From Burkholderiales bacterium (GTDB taxonomy: Bacteria; Pseudomonadota; Gammaproteobacteria; Burkholderiales; SG8-39), in the NCBI GenBank assembly GCA_026417035.1, contig JAOAEA010000001.1, positions 76,528-137,013 of the forward strand: 60,486 nt of DNA. The letters run 5' to 3'. Shown piece after piece: positions 45,111-55,031 of the stretch (position 1 is its first letter; every line of letters begins with the position of its first letter). The notes under the pieces were generated by a model. The model searched no databases and was not told the DNA's origin. It was given only the letters and a program-made list of their open reading frames with translations. The position numbers were made by a program, and so were the translations under genes.

Positions 45111-45710
45111 ATGCGCACTCACCTCCTCGACCTCGGTGCCGCATATGCGTTCTTCCAGCGTGCGGTCGGCATCAGCGCCGTGCGCGAGTATCTCGTCGAG
45201 CAGTACATCCGGCCGGCACCCGGCGCACGCGTGCTCGACTTCGCCTGCGGCACCGGCAACATGCTGCCGTTCCTGCCCGAGGTGGATTACCTCGGCGTGG
45301 ACACCAATCCCGACTACGTCGCGCGCGCGACCAAAAAACACTTTGGACGCGGCCGCTTCGCCTGCCAGTCGGTCTTGGACCCACTCCCCGCGGGCGCCGG
45401 GCCATTCGACATCATCATCGGCTTCGGCATCCTGCACCACCTCCCTGACGACGCCTGCGTCGCGCTCTGCCGGCACGCCGAGCGGGTGCTCGCGGCCGGC
45501 GGCCGTTTCATCACGCTCGACGGCTGCTATCGGGACGGGCAGCACCCGCTCGCATATTGGCTGAACCGCTTCGACCGGGGCAAGTTCGTGCGGACGGGGG
45601 AAGCGTACGAGTCGCTCGCGCGATCGGCGTTCCCATCGGTGCGACGCTACGACTATTGCGGGAAGCTGCGCATCCCCACCGACCACTGCGTGCTCGTCTG
45701 CGAGCGCTGA
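45111..45710 (+). CDS. Class I SAM-dependent methyltransferase 2
   Basis: A 199-residue methyltransferase starting 4 nt after the previous stop. Motif I is RVLDFACGTGNMLPFLPEVDYLGVDTNP and IIIGFGILHHLPDD is the post-I helix. The opening LLDLGAAYAFFQRAVGISAVREYLVEQYIRP is a typical helical lid. It is short for a sugar O-methyltransferase but complete. Its target is unknown; it probably methylates a repeat-unit component. Confidence 0.85.
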   Translation: MRTHLLDLGAAYAFFQRAVGISAVREYLVEQYIRPAPGARVLDFACGTGNMLPFLPEVDYLGVDTNPDYVARATKKHFGRGRFACQSVLDPLPAGAGPFDIIIGFGILHHLPDDACVALCRHAERVLAAGGRFITLDGCYRDGQHPLAYWLNRFDRGKFVRTGEAYESLARSAFPSVRRYDYCGKLRIPTDHCVLVCER

Positions 45711-45747
45711 TGGCTCAAGCTCCCATTCAGTCCGGGCTTGAGCGGCC

Positions 45748-47580
45748 ATGTCCACGATGAACACGAGGGATTCGGCTGGCGGCGCCGACCGCGCGCTCGC
45801 GGCAACCGTGTTCGCATCGCTCGGCGTGGCCACCGCCGCGGTGATCGCGTTCTCCGGTCGAGGGTTCGATGTCTCCGACGAGGGCTTCTACCTCCTCACG
45901 TCGCAGTTCCCGGAAGACATCCGCGCCTCGCCCAACCTCGCCCACTACTACACGAGGGTCCTGTACCTCCTCGCAGGGGGCTCCGTTCCGGGCATGCGAC
46001 TCGCCGGTCTGATGGTGCTCGCAGCGTCGGCGGCCATGTTTGCTGCGGGGTGCGCCCGCGCGCTCGCGGCCCTGCGGCCTGCTGCGGACCCGTGGCCGGC
46101 ACGGGCCGTCTGGCTGGCGTTCATCACGCTCGGCGCGCTTCTTTATTACACGTGGGTGCCGTACACACCGAGCTATAACCTCGTCAACTCCGCTGCGCTC
46201 AATACTGCCGCGGGGCTCGGACTCTGGGCTCTCGCCGCCTACATGAACCGCGACCGCACACGTGCGGCCGGTCTCGCCGCGGCGGCGGCAGGGTTCGCGG
46301 TCGGCGTCGCCTTCTTCGCGAAGTTCCCGACCGGAATTTCCGCGTTCGCTGGTACTGTCGTCCTGCTGCTCGCGTGGCCCGGGCTGGCGACGCGAGTGCG
46401 CGTGCGCGCTGCGTGCCTGTTCGCAGCGGGCGCTGCCGGCGCAGCGCTCATGCATTTCACGGTGTTCCAGTCCCCGCGCGAATGGCATGAGGTCGTGGCA
46501 AACGGCATCGAGCTCGTGCGGATTCTGGGCGCGGGGCACGATGCGGGCGCGCTCCGCAGATACGCCGGGGAGCTTCTCGGTCTCGCGACGTCGGTCGCTC
46601 GTGCGTTCTGGCCGGGGGCGCTGCTGATGCTGGCGGCCGCGGCGGTCAGTCGCGTCAGTGACGCGCCGCGATCGCGCGCGGTCGTCGCCGGCCTCGCGGC
46701 GGCTGCCGTCGCGTACGTCGCGTTGCGGGGAGCGGCGGAGGGTTGGGTGCTCGGCGGGCAGCACACCATCGGCCGCACGTTTGCCCTCTATTGCGGATGG
46801 GTGGCCGCGCTGACCGCGGCGCTCTTGGCACGCGGACACCAACCCTCGCGGCAGGAGTGGCATGGTCTCGGGCTGCTCTTGCTGACGCTCGCGGCTCTGC
46901 CCATGGTCGGCGCGGTTGGGACAAGCAACACGCTTCCCGGCAACGCGATCCTCGCCATGGCTCCTTGGTTCGCACTGCTCGTCCTGCTGGCGTCGGAAGC
47001 GCGGCGCCGGGTCGCGCCGTGGGTCGGCACGGCGAGCCTCGCGTTCCTCTGCGTCACTGCGGCGGCACAGGTGGTCTCGGCGCAGATCGTGAGCCCCTAC
47101 CGGCTGAGCACGGGAATACTCGGGCAGATCGTCCCGACAACGATCGGAATGCCCGCCAGCACCATCGGCCTAGACCCCGCGACGAGCGAGTTCTTCCGAT
47201 CGATGCGCGCTATCGCGGAACGGGCCGGATTCCGTCCCGGAGATGACGTCCTTGCCTTCGTGCGCATGCCCGGCGTGGTCTTTGCTCTCGGCGGCCGCTC
47301 GCCTGGCATCCCCTGGTACACCAGCTGGTATCCGGGGTCGCGCGCCCACAATGAGTTCGGCCTGTCGCTCGCGCCGCGCGAGCGCGTGAAAAAAGCGCTC
47401 ATCGTCGAGACGTCGGGCGGAAAGGACGGCTTTCCCGACCTGTCGCGGTTCGACCTCCGCTTTCCGGAGGGCTACACGCTGTGCGGCGAGCTCGTCTGGC
47501 CCGTCACGGGCGAGAGTGTGCGGCTCTGGCGGCCGGGCCCGGGCGACTGCGCTGGCGAGCCGGGGAAGGCGCCCGGATGA
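45748..47580 (+). CDS. Polytopic membrane glycosyltransferase-like protein (GT-C type)
   Basis: A 610-residue protein with some ten or more hydrophobic helices and a C-terminal periplasmic tail of about 130 residues. The first periplasmic loop holds the acidic pair in FDVSDEGFYLLTSQF, resembling the Asp-Glu motif of GT39/PMT and ArnT-like enzymes that use polyprenyl-phosphate sugars. I do not recognise a specific subfamily. It probably transfers a sugar to the glycan in the periplasm, using the product of the GT2 enzyme upstream. Confidence in the GT-C call is moderate. Confidence 0.65.
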   Translation: MSTMNTRDSAGGADRALAATVFASLGVATAAVIAFSGRGFDVSDEGFYLLTSQFPEDIRASPNLAHYYTRVLYLLAGGSVPGMRLAGLMVLAASAAMFAAGCARALAALRPAADPWPARAVWLAFITLGALLYYTWVPYTPSYNLVNSAALNTAAGLGLWALAAYMNRDRTRAAGLAAAAAGFAVGVAFFAKFPTGISAFAGTVVLLLAWPGLATRVRVRAACLFAAGAAGAALMHFTVFQSPREWHEVVANGIELVRILGAGHDAGALRRYAGELLGLATSVARAFWPGALLMLAAAAVSRVSDAPRSRAVVAGLAAAAVAYVALRGAAEGWVLGGQHTIGRTFALYCGWVAALTAALLARGHQPSRQEWHGLGLLLLTLAALPMVGAVGTSNTLPGNAILAMAPWFALLVLLASEARRRVAPWVGTASLAFLCVTAAAQVVSAQIVSPYRLSTGILGQIVPTTIGMPASTIGLDPATSEFFRSMRAIAERAGFRPGDDVLAFVRMPGVVFALGGRSPGIPWYTSWYPGSRAHNEFGLSLAPRERVKKALIVETSGGKDGFPDLSRFDLRFPEGYTLCGELVWPVTGESVRLWRPGPGDCAGEPGKAPG

Positions 47581-47635
47581 CGCCGCTCGACATGGCGGAG
47601 ACGGCTTTCACACGACGTCACGCGGGGCGTGGCAC

Positions 47636-49129
47636 ATGAGCCAAGGTTTGCTCGCGCGCATGTTGCGCGAGGCCACGCTGTTCGTGATAGTAGAGGGCGT
47701 CATCCTGCTGTCCTTCTTCGTTTACTACGCGATGCTCGCGGGACGCTTCAGCACCGAGGAGGTCGGCTGGTACGCGCTGATGCGGCGCGTGCTCGCGCTC
47801 GCCATGCCTCTGGTGACACTCGGACTCGCCGAAGGGCTCGCGAAGTACCTCGCCACCCATCCAGGTCGTGCGGCACGTGTCCGGCTGATGGCGATTTCTG
47901 GAACGCTGATCGCCGCCGCCACCGCTGGGCTGCTCGCATTCGCGGCGGCGGCACCGGATCGGGCAGCGACCATGCTCTTCGCGGACGTGCGGTGGGCACG
48001 TTACGCGTTGCCCTTCGCGGCATTCACCATGGGCATCGCCGTGCACATGTATGCCTGCGGCTACCTGCGCGGAACCTTGCGGATCGGGGCGCTTGGCGTG
48101 CTGCAGGTCGTCAATCTGGGCATTCTGCCGATCGCCGTGCTCGCCATCGCCGGCGACAGGGCGCTCCACGAGATCGTGCTCGCGACCGGCGTCGCGACCG
48201 CGCTGACCGGCGTCTTGTTCCTGCTCGCGGGGGCACGCCGCGCGCCCTCGTCCGGAGGACAGGCGCCGGACGGGCTCAGTACCTCGGCGTTCTTGCGCTT
48301 CAGCGTCACGCGCGTTCCCGCGGCACTCATCTCAGCCGGCTTGGCGTCGCTCGTGCCCGTGCTCGCGCAGCGCCACATTCCCGTGGAACAGGTCGGCTTC
48401 CTCTCGATCGCGGTCGCGCTGCTCATCGGTCTGGCCGGAGCGATTGCCCCCCTAGGCGTCGTCCTGCTGCCACACGTGAGCGCGCTTTGGGCGAGCGACG
48501 AGCGGGAGCGCGTCTCGGGGCGCGTACATCTGCTGATCGGAGCGGCCATCCAGATCTTCGCCTTCATGGCCGCGCAGCTCATCCTCTTCGCGGACTTGGT
48601 GATCGGGTTCTGGGTGGGCACGGCGTACGTCGAGGGTGCGGATGTGGCCCGGGTCGTGCTCATCGCGGCGCTCGGCTACGGCTTCTACAACGCGACGCGC
48701 ACGGTGCTCGATGCCGTGACCGACCGGCCGATCAACGCGGTGAACGCAGCGCTCGCCCTCGCGGTCGTGGCGTTCCTCGCGCTGCTGGTGCCGCTCGCGC
48801 CGTCGGTGATCGATCGGGCGATGCTCTACGCCGGCTGCATCGCCGTCGGCTGCTCGCTGCTGGGGCTCGCCACGTACCGTGTGCTGCGCAGCCTCTTCCC
48901 CGGGGGCGGCCGCGAGGACCTTCGCCACCTCGTCTGGGGGCTCGGCGCAGCTGCCGGGACGGTGGCGATCGCGGTTCTCCTGCGCCCCGTCGCCGCGCGC
49001 GGCCTGGCTTGGCTGCTCGCGGTGGAGGTCGTTCTGGGGCTCGTGTTCATCGGCACGCTTTGGGCAGCGCGCTTCGAGTGGGTCCGCCTGGTCGCCTCGC
49101 GACTGCTACCGCTGCCGGCAGGACGCTAG
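47636..49129 (+). CDS. Polysaccharide flippase-like membrane protein (Wzx type)
   Basis: A 497-residue protein of the MOP superfamily with about twelve to fourteen helices. It starts at ATG 47636 (MSQGLLARMLREATLFVIVEG). The pattern of helices with GRFSTEEVGWYALMRRVLALAMPLVTLGLAEGLAKY at the N-terminus is that of Wzx-like oligosaccharide flippases, which carry undecaprenyl-linked repeat units across the inner membrane. It is the only flippase candidate in the cluster; no ABC exporter is visible, so Wzx/Wzy assembly is favoured. Confidence 0.85.
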   Translation: MSQGLLARMLREATLFVIVEGVILLSFFVYYAMLAGRFSTEEVGWYALMRRVLALAMPLVTLGLAEGLAKYLATHPGRAARVRLMAISGTLIAAATAGLLAFAAAAPDRAATMLFADVRWARYALPFAAFTMGIAVHMYACGYLRGTLRIGALGVLQVVNLGILPIAVLAIAGDRALHEIVLATGVATALTGVLFLLAGARRAPSSGGQAPDGLSTSAFLRFSVTRVPAALISAGLASLVPVLAQRHIPVEQVGFLSIAVALLIGLAGAIAPLGVVLLPHVSALWASDERERVSGRVHLLIGAAIQIFAFMAAQLILFADLVIGFWVGTAYVEGADVARVVLIAALGYGFYNATRTVLDAVTDRPINAVNAALALAVVAFLALLVPLAPSVIDRAMLYAGCIAVGCSLLGLATYRVLRSLFPGGGREDLRHLVWGLGAAAGTVAIAVLLRPVAARGLAWLLAVEVVLGLVFIGTLWAARFEWVRLVASRLLPLPAGR

Positions 49130-49160
49130 CGGTACGGGCCGGACCGCACAAGAACGCGAA

Positions 49161-50723
49161 GTGGACGGGACCCCGCGAGTGCAACGAGTCTTCGCCGGAC
49201 TGGGGCTTAAGGGCATCGCGGCCGTCGACGTCGCGAAGGTCGGGCTGCTCTTCGTCGCCATCTTCTCCGGGCGCTACTCATTCGATCGCGTACTCGACGA
49301 GTCGTCGCGCATGCCGATCCTCGAGATCCGGTACTGGTCGCTCGCTGCGCTCGTGGCGGTAATCGCCCTCGCACCGCGCGGAGCATCTCCGGTGCCGCTT
49401 CTGCCCGACAGGAACGGACGATGGTTGCTGATCGGCATCGTCGTGTTCCACCTCTATCTCCTCGCCAACCTGCTCGTCATCGGCAACCCCGCGGTACGAG
49501 CGGTCGAGGCGGCGAACCTCGCGGTGATCGTGATCATCGTGGCCCTCACGCCGCTGGTGGTCCGCGCGCGCCCGCAGGTCGTCGTGTTCGCGCTGTTCGG
49601 CGAGGCGCTCGGCATGGCGCTGTTCGCCCTGGCGCTCGCCGGCCTCGGCAACCCGGATCTGAACGGGCTGGGCTGGGCGCCGCTCGGCGGCCCCATCACG
49701 TTCTATCGCGTCGAGTTCATGGCTGCGTGCTGCGCCCTTTTCTTCATTCTCGACGACCGGCTTGAGGCGAAGGCGTCACTTTGGCACTGGGCGGTCTTCG
49801 CCACGACTCTGTTCTCGGCGCTCGCATCGCTTTCCAAGGCCGCCACGCTCGGTGCCTTTGTTGCGGTCGGAGCCCTCGTTTTCGTGCTCTTCGCGCGCGG
49901 GCGCATCCGCCTCGGCGTCGGGCTTGCGACGTCGACGGCAGTCGTGTTCGCCGCGTTCTTCTGGTTCAACCAGGAGCTGATCGAGCGCAGGCTCGCGGTA
50001 GCAGCGGTATCCACGCAGCCGCCGGCGAGCCTCGTCGCCCGCAACCTGCTTGCCGAGAGAGCCCGGCAGGCCGGAGCGCCAACCGTAGCTGCCCGAGAGA
50101 TGTTCGCGGACATCGGATCGCCAGAAGCAGTGCTCGCTCGGATCTACGCGGGCGAGGACGTGACTTTAGCGACCGTTTCGCCCGAGGAGCGCGCGATGAT
50201 CGAGGCCTACCGGGTGCTCATCGGCCATGCGCTGCCGCGGCCCGACCAAGACCTCCGCGCCTTTCTGGAGGGCGCGTCGGCGTACCTCCTGGTGCCGGAC
50301 GGATCGGATCGGCTGCGGATGGCTATCGGTGCGCTGGGGTACCTTCATAGCGCTCCGTGGGTTGGCGTCGGGCTCGGCAACGCATTGTATCCGGCGGTGG
50401 ACCGGAACCGCGATCGCATCGACCTTTACTACTATCCACACAACATATTCCTGGAGCAGCTCGCGGTTGGCGGCATTGCGGGCTTCCTGCTGTTCGCCGT
50501 GCCGGCCCTCGGCGCCCTGCTCCTTATCGTTCGCCGCACGTTGTTCTCCGATGCATCCCTCTCGTTCCTCGCGTACCTCGTGTTTGTCGTCGTCACCGCG
50601 AGCCTCAGCGGCAACTATTTCGACTTTCGGCTCTTCTGGGTAGTCGCCCTTGTGGGCGCTGTGGCGGGCCAGTCGGAGGCCCGCACGCCGACAACCGGGT
50701 CAGGCCCGCGCGCAAGATCTTGA
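49161..50723 (+). CDS. O-antigen ligase/polymerase-like membrane protein 1
   Basis: About 520 residues from GTG 49161; a second GTG at 49179 is equally possible and has a slightly better ribosome site. It has around ten helices, a long periplasmic loop of about 140 residues (from NQELIERRLAVAAV to RMAIGALGYL), and the family signature YPHNIFLEQLAVGGIAG. The family contains WaaL ligases and Wzy polymerases, which sequence cannot separate here. Its stop overlaps the next start (TGATG). Confidence 0.8.
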   Translation: MDGTPRVQRVFAGLGLKGIAAVDVAKVGLLFVAIFSGRYSFDRVLDESSRMPILEIRYWSLAALVAVIALAPRGASPVPLLPDRNGRWLLIGIVVFHLYLLANLLVIGNPAVRAVEAANLAVIVIIVALTPLVVRARPQVVVFALFGEALGMALFALALAGLGNPDLNGLGWAPLGGPITFYRVEFMAACCALFFILDDRLEAKASLWHWAVFATTLFSALASLSKAATLGAFVAVGALVFVLFARGRIRLGVGLATSTAVVFAAFFWFNQELIERRLAVAAVSTQPPASLVARNLLAERARQAGAPTVAAREMFADIGSPEAVLARIYAGEDVTLATVSPEERAMIEAYRVLIGHALPRPDQDLRAFLEGASAYLLVPDGSDRLRMAIGALGYLHSAPWVGVGLGNALYPAVDRNRDRIDLYYYPHNIFLEQLAVGGIAGFLLFAVPALGALLLIVRRTLFSDASLSFLAYLVFVVVTASLSGNYFDFRLFWVVALVGAVAGQSEARTPTTGSGPRARS

Positions 50724-51982
50724 TGCGCATCTGGCTCGTCACCGTCGGCGAACCGCTGCCGATCGACGCAGGCTCGCCTCGCCTGCTCCGGGCGGGGATC
50801 CTCGCGGAGCGGCTCTGGCGCGCTGGGCACGAGGTCGTCTGGTGGACCTCGAGCTTCGATCACACGGCGAAGCGGCATCGCTCGGTGACCGACGATACGA
50901 TCACCCTGCGCGAGCGCTACACGCTGAAGCTCATGCATGGCCCCGGTTATCGCCGCAACGTGTCGCTCGCGCGCATGCGCGATCACCGCATCGTCGCCCG
51001 GAAGTTCGCGGCGCAGGCCCCGGCTGAACCGCGGCCGGATGTCGTTGTCGCCTCCTACCCGACGATCGAGCTCGCCGCGTCGGCGACACGCTACGGCCGG
51101 GAGCGGGGCGTTCCCGTGGTCGTGGACGTGCGCGACCTCTGGCCCGATATCTTCCTCGACCTCGTGCCCGGCTGGGCGCGGCCTCTGGCGCGCATCGCAC
51201 TTGGACCGCTCTACGCAGAAGCACGTCGCGCCCTCGTGGAGGCGACCGCGATCGTGGGTAACGCCCGTCCCTTCGTGGAATGGGGGCTGCACTTGGCCGG
51301 TCGATCGGCGGGACCCGATGATGTAGAATTTCCGTTCGGCTACGATACCGCCGTGCCGGATCCCGTGCCGCAGGCGGAGGCTGCCGCCTTTTGGCGGGCA
51401 GAGGGGGTTTCGCGGATCGTTTCGCGGCCGATCGCCTGTTTCTTCGGGACGTTCGGCCGGCAGTTCGACATCGACACCGTCATTGCTGCCGCGAGGCTGC
51501 TCGCGCGCGACGTCCCTCCAGTCCTCTTTGTACTATGCGGGGAAGGTGAGCGGCTCCTTGCCTACCGAGAAGCCGCGGCGGATCTCCCCAACGTGCTGTT
51601 CCCAGGCTGGGTGGACGCCCCAAAAATCTGGACCCTAATGCGTATGTCGACCGTTGGCCTTGCACCTTACCGTCCCGGGGCGGCATTTGCCGGCAACCTG
51701 CCGAATAAGCCGATCGAGTATCTCTCCGCGTCGCTGCCGGTCATTGCCGGTGTCGAGGGATACCTCGGTGCCCTCCTCCGGGACTGGGACTGCGGGGCAA
51801 CGTACGCGCCGGGAGACCCCGCCGCGCTCGCTCGGACGCTTCGCGAGCTCGTGGCCGACCCGGCGCGGCTCGCACGCATGGCCAGCAATGCCGGCCGGTT
51901 GTTCGCCGAGCGGTTCGACGCGGACCGCGTGTACGGCAAGATGATCGCGTACCTGGAAAGGCTCGCGGCGCGGCGTGCCTGA
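50723..51982 (+). CDS. GT4 glycosyltransferase
   Basis: A 419-residue GT-B transferase. The donor-binding part shows CFFGTFGRQFDIDTVIAAARLL, VLCGEGERLLAYREAAADLPNVLFPGW and GLAPYRPGAAFAGNLPNKPIEYLSASLPVI with the conserved Glu of the E-x7-E region. The N-terminal lobe has VVDVRDLWPDIF, common among amino-sugar transferases of O-antigen loci (WbuB-like). The sugar donor is unknown. It overlaps the previous stop by TGATG. Confidence 0.88.
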   Translation: MRIWLVTVGEPLPIDAGSPRLLRAGILAERLWRAGHEVVWWTSSFDHTAKRHRSVTDDTITLRERYTLKLMHGPGYRRNVSLARMRDHRIVARKFAAQAPAEPRPDVVVASYPTIELAASATRYGRERGVPVVVDVRDLWPDIFLDLVPGWARPLARIALGPLYAEARRALVEATAIVGNARPFVEWGLHLAGRSAGPDDVEFPFGYDTAVPDPVPQAEAAAFWRAEGVSRIVSRPIACFFGTFGRQFDIDTVIAAARLLARDVPPVLFVLCGEGERLLAYREAAADLPNVLFPGWVDAPKIWTLMRMSTVGLAPYRPGAAFAGNLPNKPIEYLSASLPVIAGVEGYLGALLRDWDCGATYAPGDPAALARTLRELVADPARLARMASNAGRLFAERFDADRVYGKMIAYLERLAARRA

Positions 51983-52034
51983 AGGGCTCGCTGCGAAGCC
52001 ATCGTAGCCACTGCATGGCCGGATTGCTAACCTC

Positions 52035-52826
52035 ATGACGGACACTGCCGCAACGCCCGACTTCCTCGCCGTGACCGAGCTCGCTGGGGACGAGGTCTCC
52101 GCCGAGCAGGTCGAGCGCATTTGCCGGCGCTATTACTGGGCGGGCGAGTACTGCAAGGGCAAGGACGTCCTCGAAGCCGCCTGCGGCACGGGACAGGGCC
52201 TTGGCTACCTCGCTTCGCTGGCAAGGTCCCTCGTCGCGGGTGACTACTCGCAGCCGATCCTGGACATCGCCCGCCGCCATTACGGTAGCCGCGTCGAGCT
52301 CCGGCGCTTCGATGCGCAGGAGCTGCCGTTCCCCGACGGGTCCCTTGACGTAGTGATCCTCTTCGAGGCGCTGTACTACCTTCCGGACGCCGAGCGCTTC
52401 TTCCGCGAGTGCCGGCGGGTGCTGCGCCCGGGCGGCGCGCTGCTGATTGCGACGGCGAACAAGGACCTCTACGACTTCAACCCGAGCCCGCACAGCTTCC
52501 GCTACTACGGCGTGCGCGAGCTGGCGAACGCGCTGGGCGTCCTAGGCTTCACGACGCAGTTCTTCGGCGACACGCCGGTCGGCGAGGTTTCGGCGCGCCA
52601 GCGCGTCCTGCGTCCGTTGAAGGCGCTCGCCGCAAAGCTCGGCCTCATCCCGAAGAGCATGGCGGCGAAGAAGCTGCTCAAGCGGCTCGTCTTCGGCCGG
52701 CTCGTGCCGATGCCTGCCGAGATCACCGCGACCACCGCGCCTCGGGTGCCACCGACACCGATCCCGCAGGATCGGCCCGACGAATCGCACAAGGTCATCT
52801 TCTGCGCCGCGACCCTGCCGGCGTGA
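52035..52826 (+). CDS. Class I SAM-dependent methyltransferase 3
   Basis: A 263-residue methyltransferase with motif I VLEAACGTGQGLGYLASLARSLVAGDYSQP and DVVILFEALYYLPDAERFF. A C-terminal extension rich in basic residues and then proline (KSMAAKKLLKRLVFG to PPTPIPQDRPDES) is unusual and may bind a lipid-linked or polymeric substrate. It stands 52 nt after the GT4 gene and 37 nt before aminotransferase 2. Target unknown. Confidence 0.85.
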   Translation: MTDTAATPDFLAVTELAGDEVSAEQVERICRRYYWAGEYCKGKDVLEAACGTGQGLGYLASLARSLVAGDYSQPILDIARRHYGSRVELRRFDAQELPFPDGSLDVVILFEALYYLPDAERFFRECRRVLRPGGALLIATANKDLYDFNPSPHSFRYYGVRELANALGVLGFTTQFFGDTPVGEVSARQRVLRPLKALAAKLGLIPKSMAAKKLLKRLVFGRLVPMPAEITATTAPRVPPTPIPQDRPDESHKVIFCAATLPA

Positions 52827-52863
52827 ACCCCGAGTTCCCGTACCAGTGCTTGCAGAGGCATCC

Positions 52864-53982
52864 ATGCAGCAACGACGCACCATCCCCTTCTTCAACTATC
52901 CGGCCCTCTTCGCCGCGCAGGAGCCCGAGCTCATGGCAGTGCTGCGCGATGTGTGCGGCCGTGGCGCCTACATCCTGCAGCGCGACTGCCGTGAATTCGA
53001 GGAGAACGTCGCGAAGTTCACTGGCGCGAAGCACGTGCTCGGGGTCGCGAACGGCACTGACGCGATCTGGCTCGGCCTGCGCGCCGTCGGCATCGGCCCG
53101 GGCGACGAGGTGATCGTCCCTTCGCACACCTACATCGCCTCGGTCGCGTCCATCCATTTCGTCGGCGCGACACCGGTGCTCGCCGACTGCGGGCCCGACC
53201 ACATGCTCGACCCGCAGTCGGTACACAAGCTCGTCACCAAACGCACCAGAGCGATCATGCCGGTACAGTTGAATGGCCGTACCTGCGACATGGATGCCCT
53301 GCAAGCGATCGCCGACGAGCACGACCTGATGATCGTGGAGGATGCTGCTCAAGGTCTCGGCTCGAAATTCAAGGGCCGCATGGCCGGGACGTTCGGGAAG
53401 TTCGGAACGATCAGCCTCTACCCGGCCAAGCTCCTCGGGTGCTTCGGCGACGGCGGCCTGGTGATGACGAACGACGACGAGGTCGCGCGGCGGGTCGGCC
53501 TGCTGCGCGACCATGGGCGCAACGAGGAGGGGAAGGTCGTGGCTTGGGGATTCAACTCCCGTCTGGACAACCTCCAGGCGGCGATCCTCAACTTCAAAAT
53601 GAAGTCTTTCCCGCAGGCGCTCGAGCGAAGGCGCGCGATCGCAGCGCGCTACCAGGCGCGGCTCGGCAGCCTGGCGGAGATGACGCTGCCGCCGGCGCCC
53701 GATGCCGACCCGCGGCACTACGACGTGTACCAGAACTACGAGGTCGAGGCCGATCGCCGCGACGAGCTGCGCGCCTATCTCGAGGAGCAGGGCGTGCGCA
53801 CGATCATCCAGTGGGGCGGGACGCCGGTGCACCAGTTCGCGGAGCTGGGCTTCAAGGACGTAAACCTGCCCGCGACCGACCGCCTCTTCAAGCGTTGCTT
53901 CCTTCTGCCCATGCACACGGCGCTCTCGGACGAGGACGTCGATTACATCTGCGATGCGATCCGCGCCTTCTATGGCAAGTGA
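52864..53982 (+). CDS. DegT/DnrJ/EryC1/StrS aminotransferase 2
   Basis: A 372-residue PLP sugar aminotransferase. The PLP lysine is Lys189 in LYPAKLLGCFGDGG; EDAAQGLGSKFKGR is the conserved core. This pattern resembles WbpE/FdtB-like enzymes that aminate a 3-keto or 4-keto sugar nucleotide. I chose ATG 52864; an upstream GTG at 52846 is possible. Its last 11 nt overlap the E1-alpha gene, so the aminotransferase and the TPP enzyme are made together, which suggests a shared pathway. Confidence 0.9.
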   Translation: MQQRRTIPFFNYPALFAAQEPELMAVLRDVCGRGAYILQRDCREFEENVAKFTGAKHVLGVANGTDAIWLGLRAVGIGPGDEVIVPSHTYIASVASIHFVGATPVLADCGPDHMLDPQSVHKLVTKRTRAIMPVQLNGRTCDMDALQAIADEHDLMIVEDAAQGLGSKFKGRMAGTFGKFGTISLYPAKLLGCFGDGGLVMTNDDEVARRVGLLRDHGRNEEGKVVAWGFNSRLDNLQAAILNFKMKSFPQALERRRAIAARYQARLGSLAEMTLPPAPDADPRHYDVYQNYEVEADRRDELRAYLEEQGVRTIIQWGGTPVHQFAELGFKDVNLPATDRLFKRCFLLPMHTALSDEDVDYICDAIRAFYGK

Positions 53983-55024
53983 GATCCTTAGGGCGCGTTA
54001 CCGGCTCGCCGAGCTCGCCGACCCTTCCCGCTTCCGCGAGCCACTCGACATCCGCGGCGCAGATCCACAACGGCTGCTTGCGCAGCTGCGGCAGATGGTG
54101 CTGATCCGCGTCGCCGAGGAGAAGATCGGCGACATGGTCACCGCGGGCGCGGTGCGCTGCCCGGCGCATCTTGGCATCGGCCAGGAAGCGGTGGCGGTCG
54201 GGATCTCGGAGCATTTGCGGCCCACCGACCGCGTGTTCGGCGCCCACCGCTCGCACTCCCACTATTTCGCGCTCGGCGGCGATCTCGACGCCATCCTTGC
54301 CGAAGTGCTCGGCAAGGTCACTGGCTGCTCGCGGGGCATGGGCGGATCGATGCACCTCTTCGACCAGCCGCGCGGCTTCTATGGCTCCGTGCCGATCGTC
54401 GCGGGTACCGTGCCGCTCGCTGTCGGCGCGGCACTCGCGGCGAAGATGGACGGGAACGGGGACATCGCGGTAGCCTACTTCGGCGACGGCGCGGCCGAGG
54501 AAGGCGCCGTGCACGAGTCGCTCAACCTGGCGAGCCTTTTCGGCTGGCCGGTGCTCTTCGTCGTCGAAAACAACCTCTTCTCGAGCCATCTGCATGTGAG
54601 CCTGCGCCAGCCGGCGGAGTCGGTCGCGCGGTTCGCACAGGCGCACTGCATCGACGCCGAGGTCGTGGATGGCAACGATGTCGTCGCCGTTTCCCGGGCC
54701 GCAAAGCGCCTAGTCGACGCGGCACGCGCCGGCAAGGGGCCCGGCTTCCTCGAGGCGGTCACCTACCGCTGGCGCGGCCATGTCGGGCCGCGGGAGGACA
54801 TCGACGTCGGCGTGAACCGCAGCGTCGACCTCGCGAGCTGGAAAAAGCGCGACCCGGTGCGCAGGCTCGCCGACGCCCTCGTAGCGGCGGGCGCGATGCG
54901 GCCGGACGAGCTCGACGGTGTCTACGGCGAAACGCGCGAACGGGTCGAGGCTGCCTGGCGGCGCGCCGAGGCCGCGCCCTATCCTGCCGACGCGGAGCTC
55001 CTCCGCTGCGTTTACGCCGAATGA
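53972..55024 (+). CDS. Pyruvate dehydrogenase E1-like alpha subunit (TPP enzyme)
   Basis: A 350-residue alpha subunit of the 2-oxoacid dehydrogenase E1/acetoin dehydrogenase family. The TPP-binding motif GDG-X26-NN is exact (GDG at 171-173, NN at 200-201). AHRSHSHYF, GCSRGMGGSMHLF and the loop TYRWRGHVGPRED are conserved. Such subunits form an alpha2beta2 enzyme that decarboxylates a 2-oxoacid. No E2 or E3 gene is present and the gene sits in a polysaccharide cluster, overlapping an aminotransferase. I infer a free-standing C-C ligase or acyl donor for a sugar, like AviB1/AviB2 of avilamycin; acetoin-type metabolism is the alternative. Confidence 0.9.
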   Translation: MASEILRARYRLAELADPSRFREPLDIRGADPQRLLAQLRQMVLIRVAEEKIGDMVTAGAVRCPAHLGIGQEAVAVGISEHLRPTDRVFGAHRSHSHYFALGGDLDAILAEVLGKVTGCSRGMGGSMHLFDQPRGFYGSVPIVAGTVPLAVGAALAAKMDGNGDIAVAYFGDGAAEEGAVHESLNLASLFGWPVLFVVENNLFSSHLHVSLRQPAESVARFAQAHCIDAEVVDGNDVVAVSRAAKRLVDAARAGKGPGFLEAVTYRWRGHVGPREDIDVGVNRSVDLASWKKRDPVRRLADALVAAGAMRPDELDGVYGETRERVEAAWRRAEAAPYPADAELLRCVYAE

Positions 55025-55031
55025 GGCACGC

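Noticed and set aside
47577..47635. Short frame starting at ATGACGCC after the GT-C gene
   Set aside because: It would give only about 20 residues before a stop and overlaps the previous stop; the flippase start at 47636 is clear.
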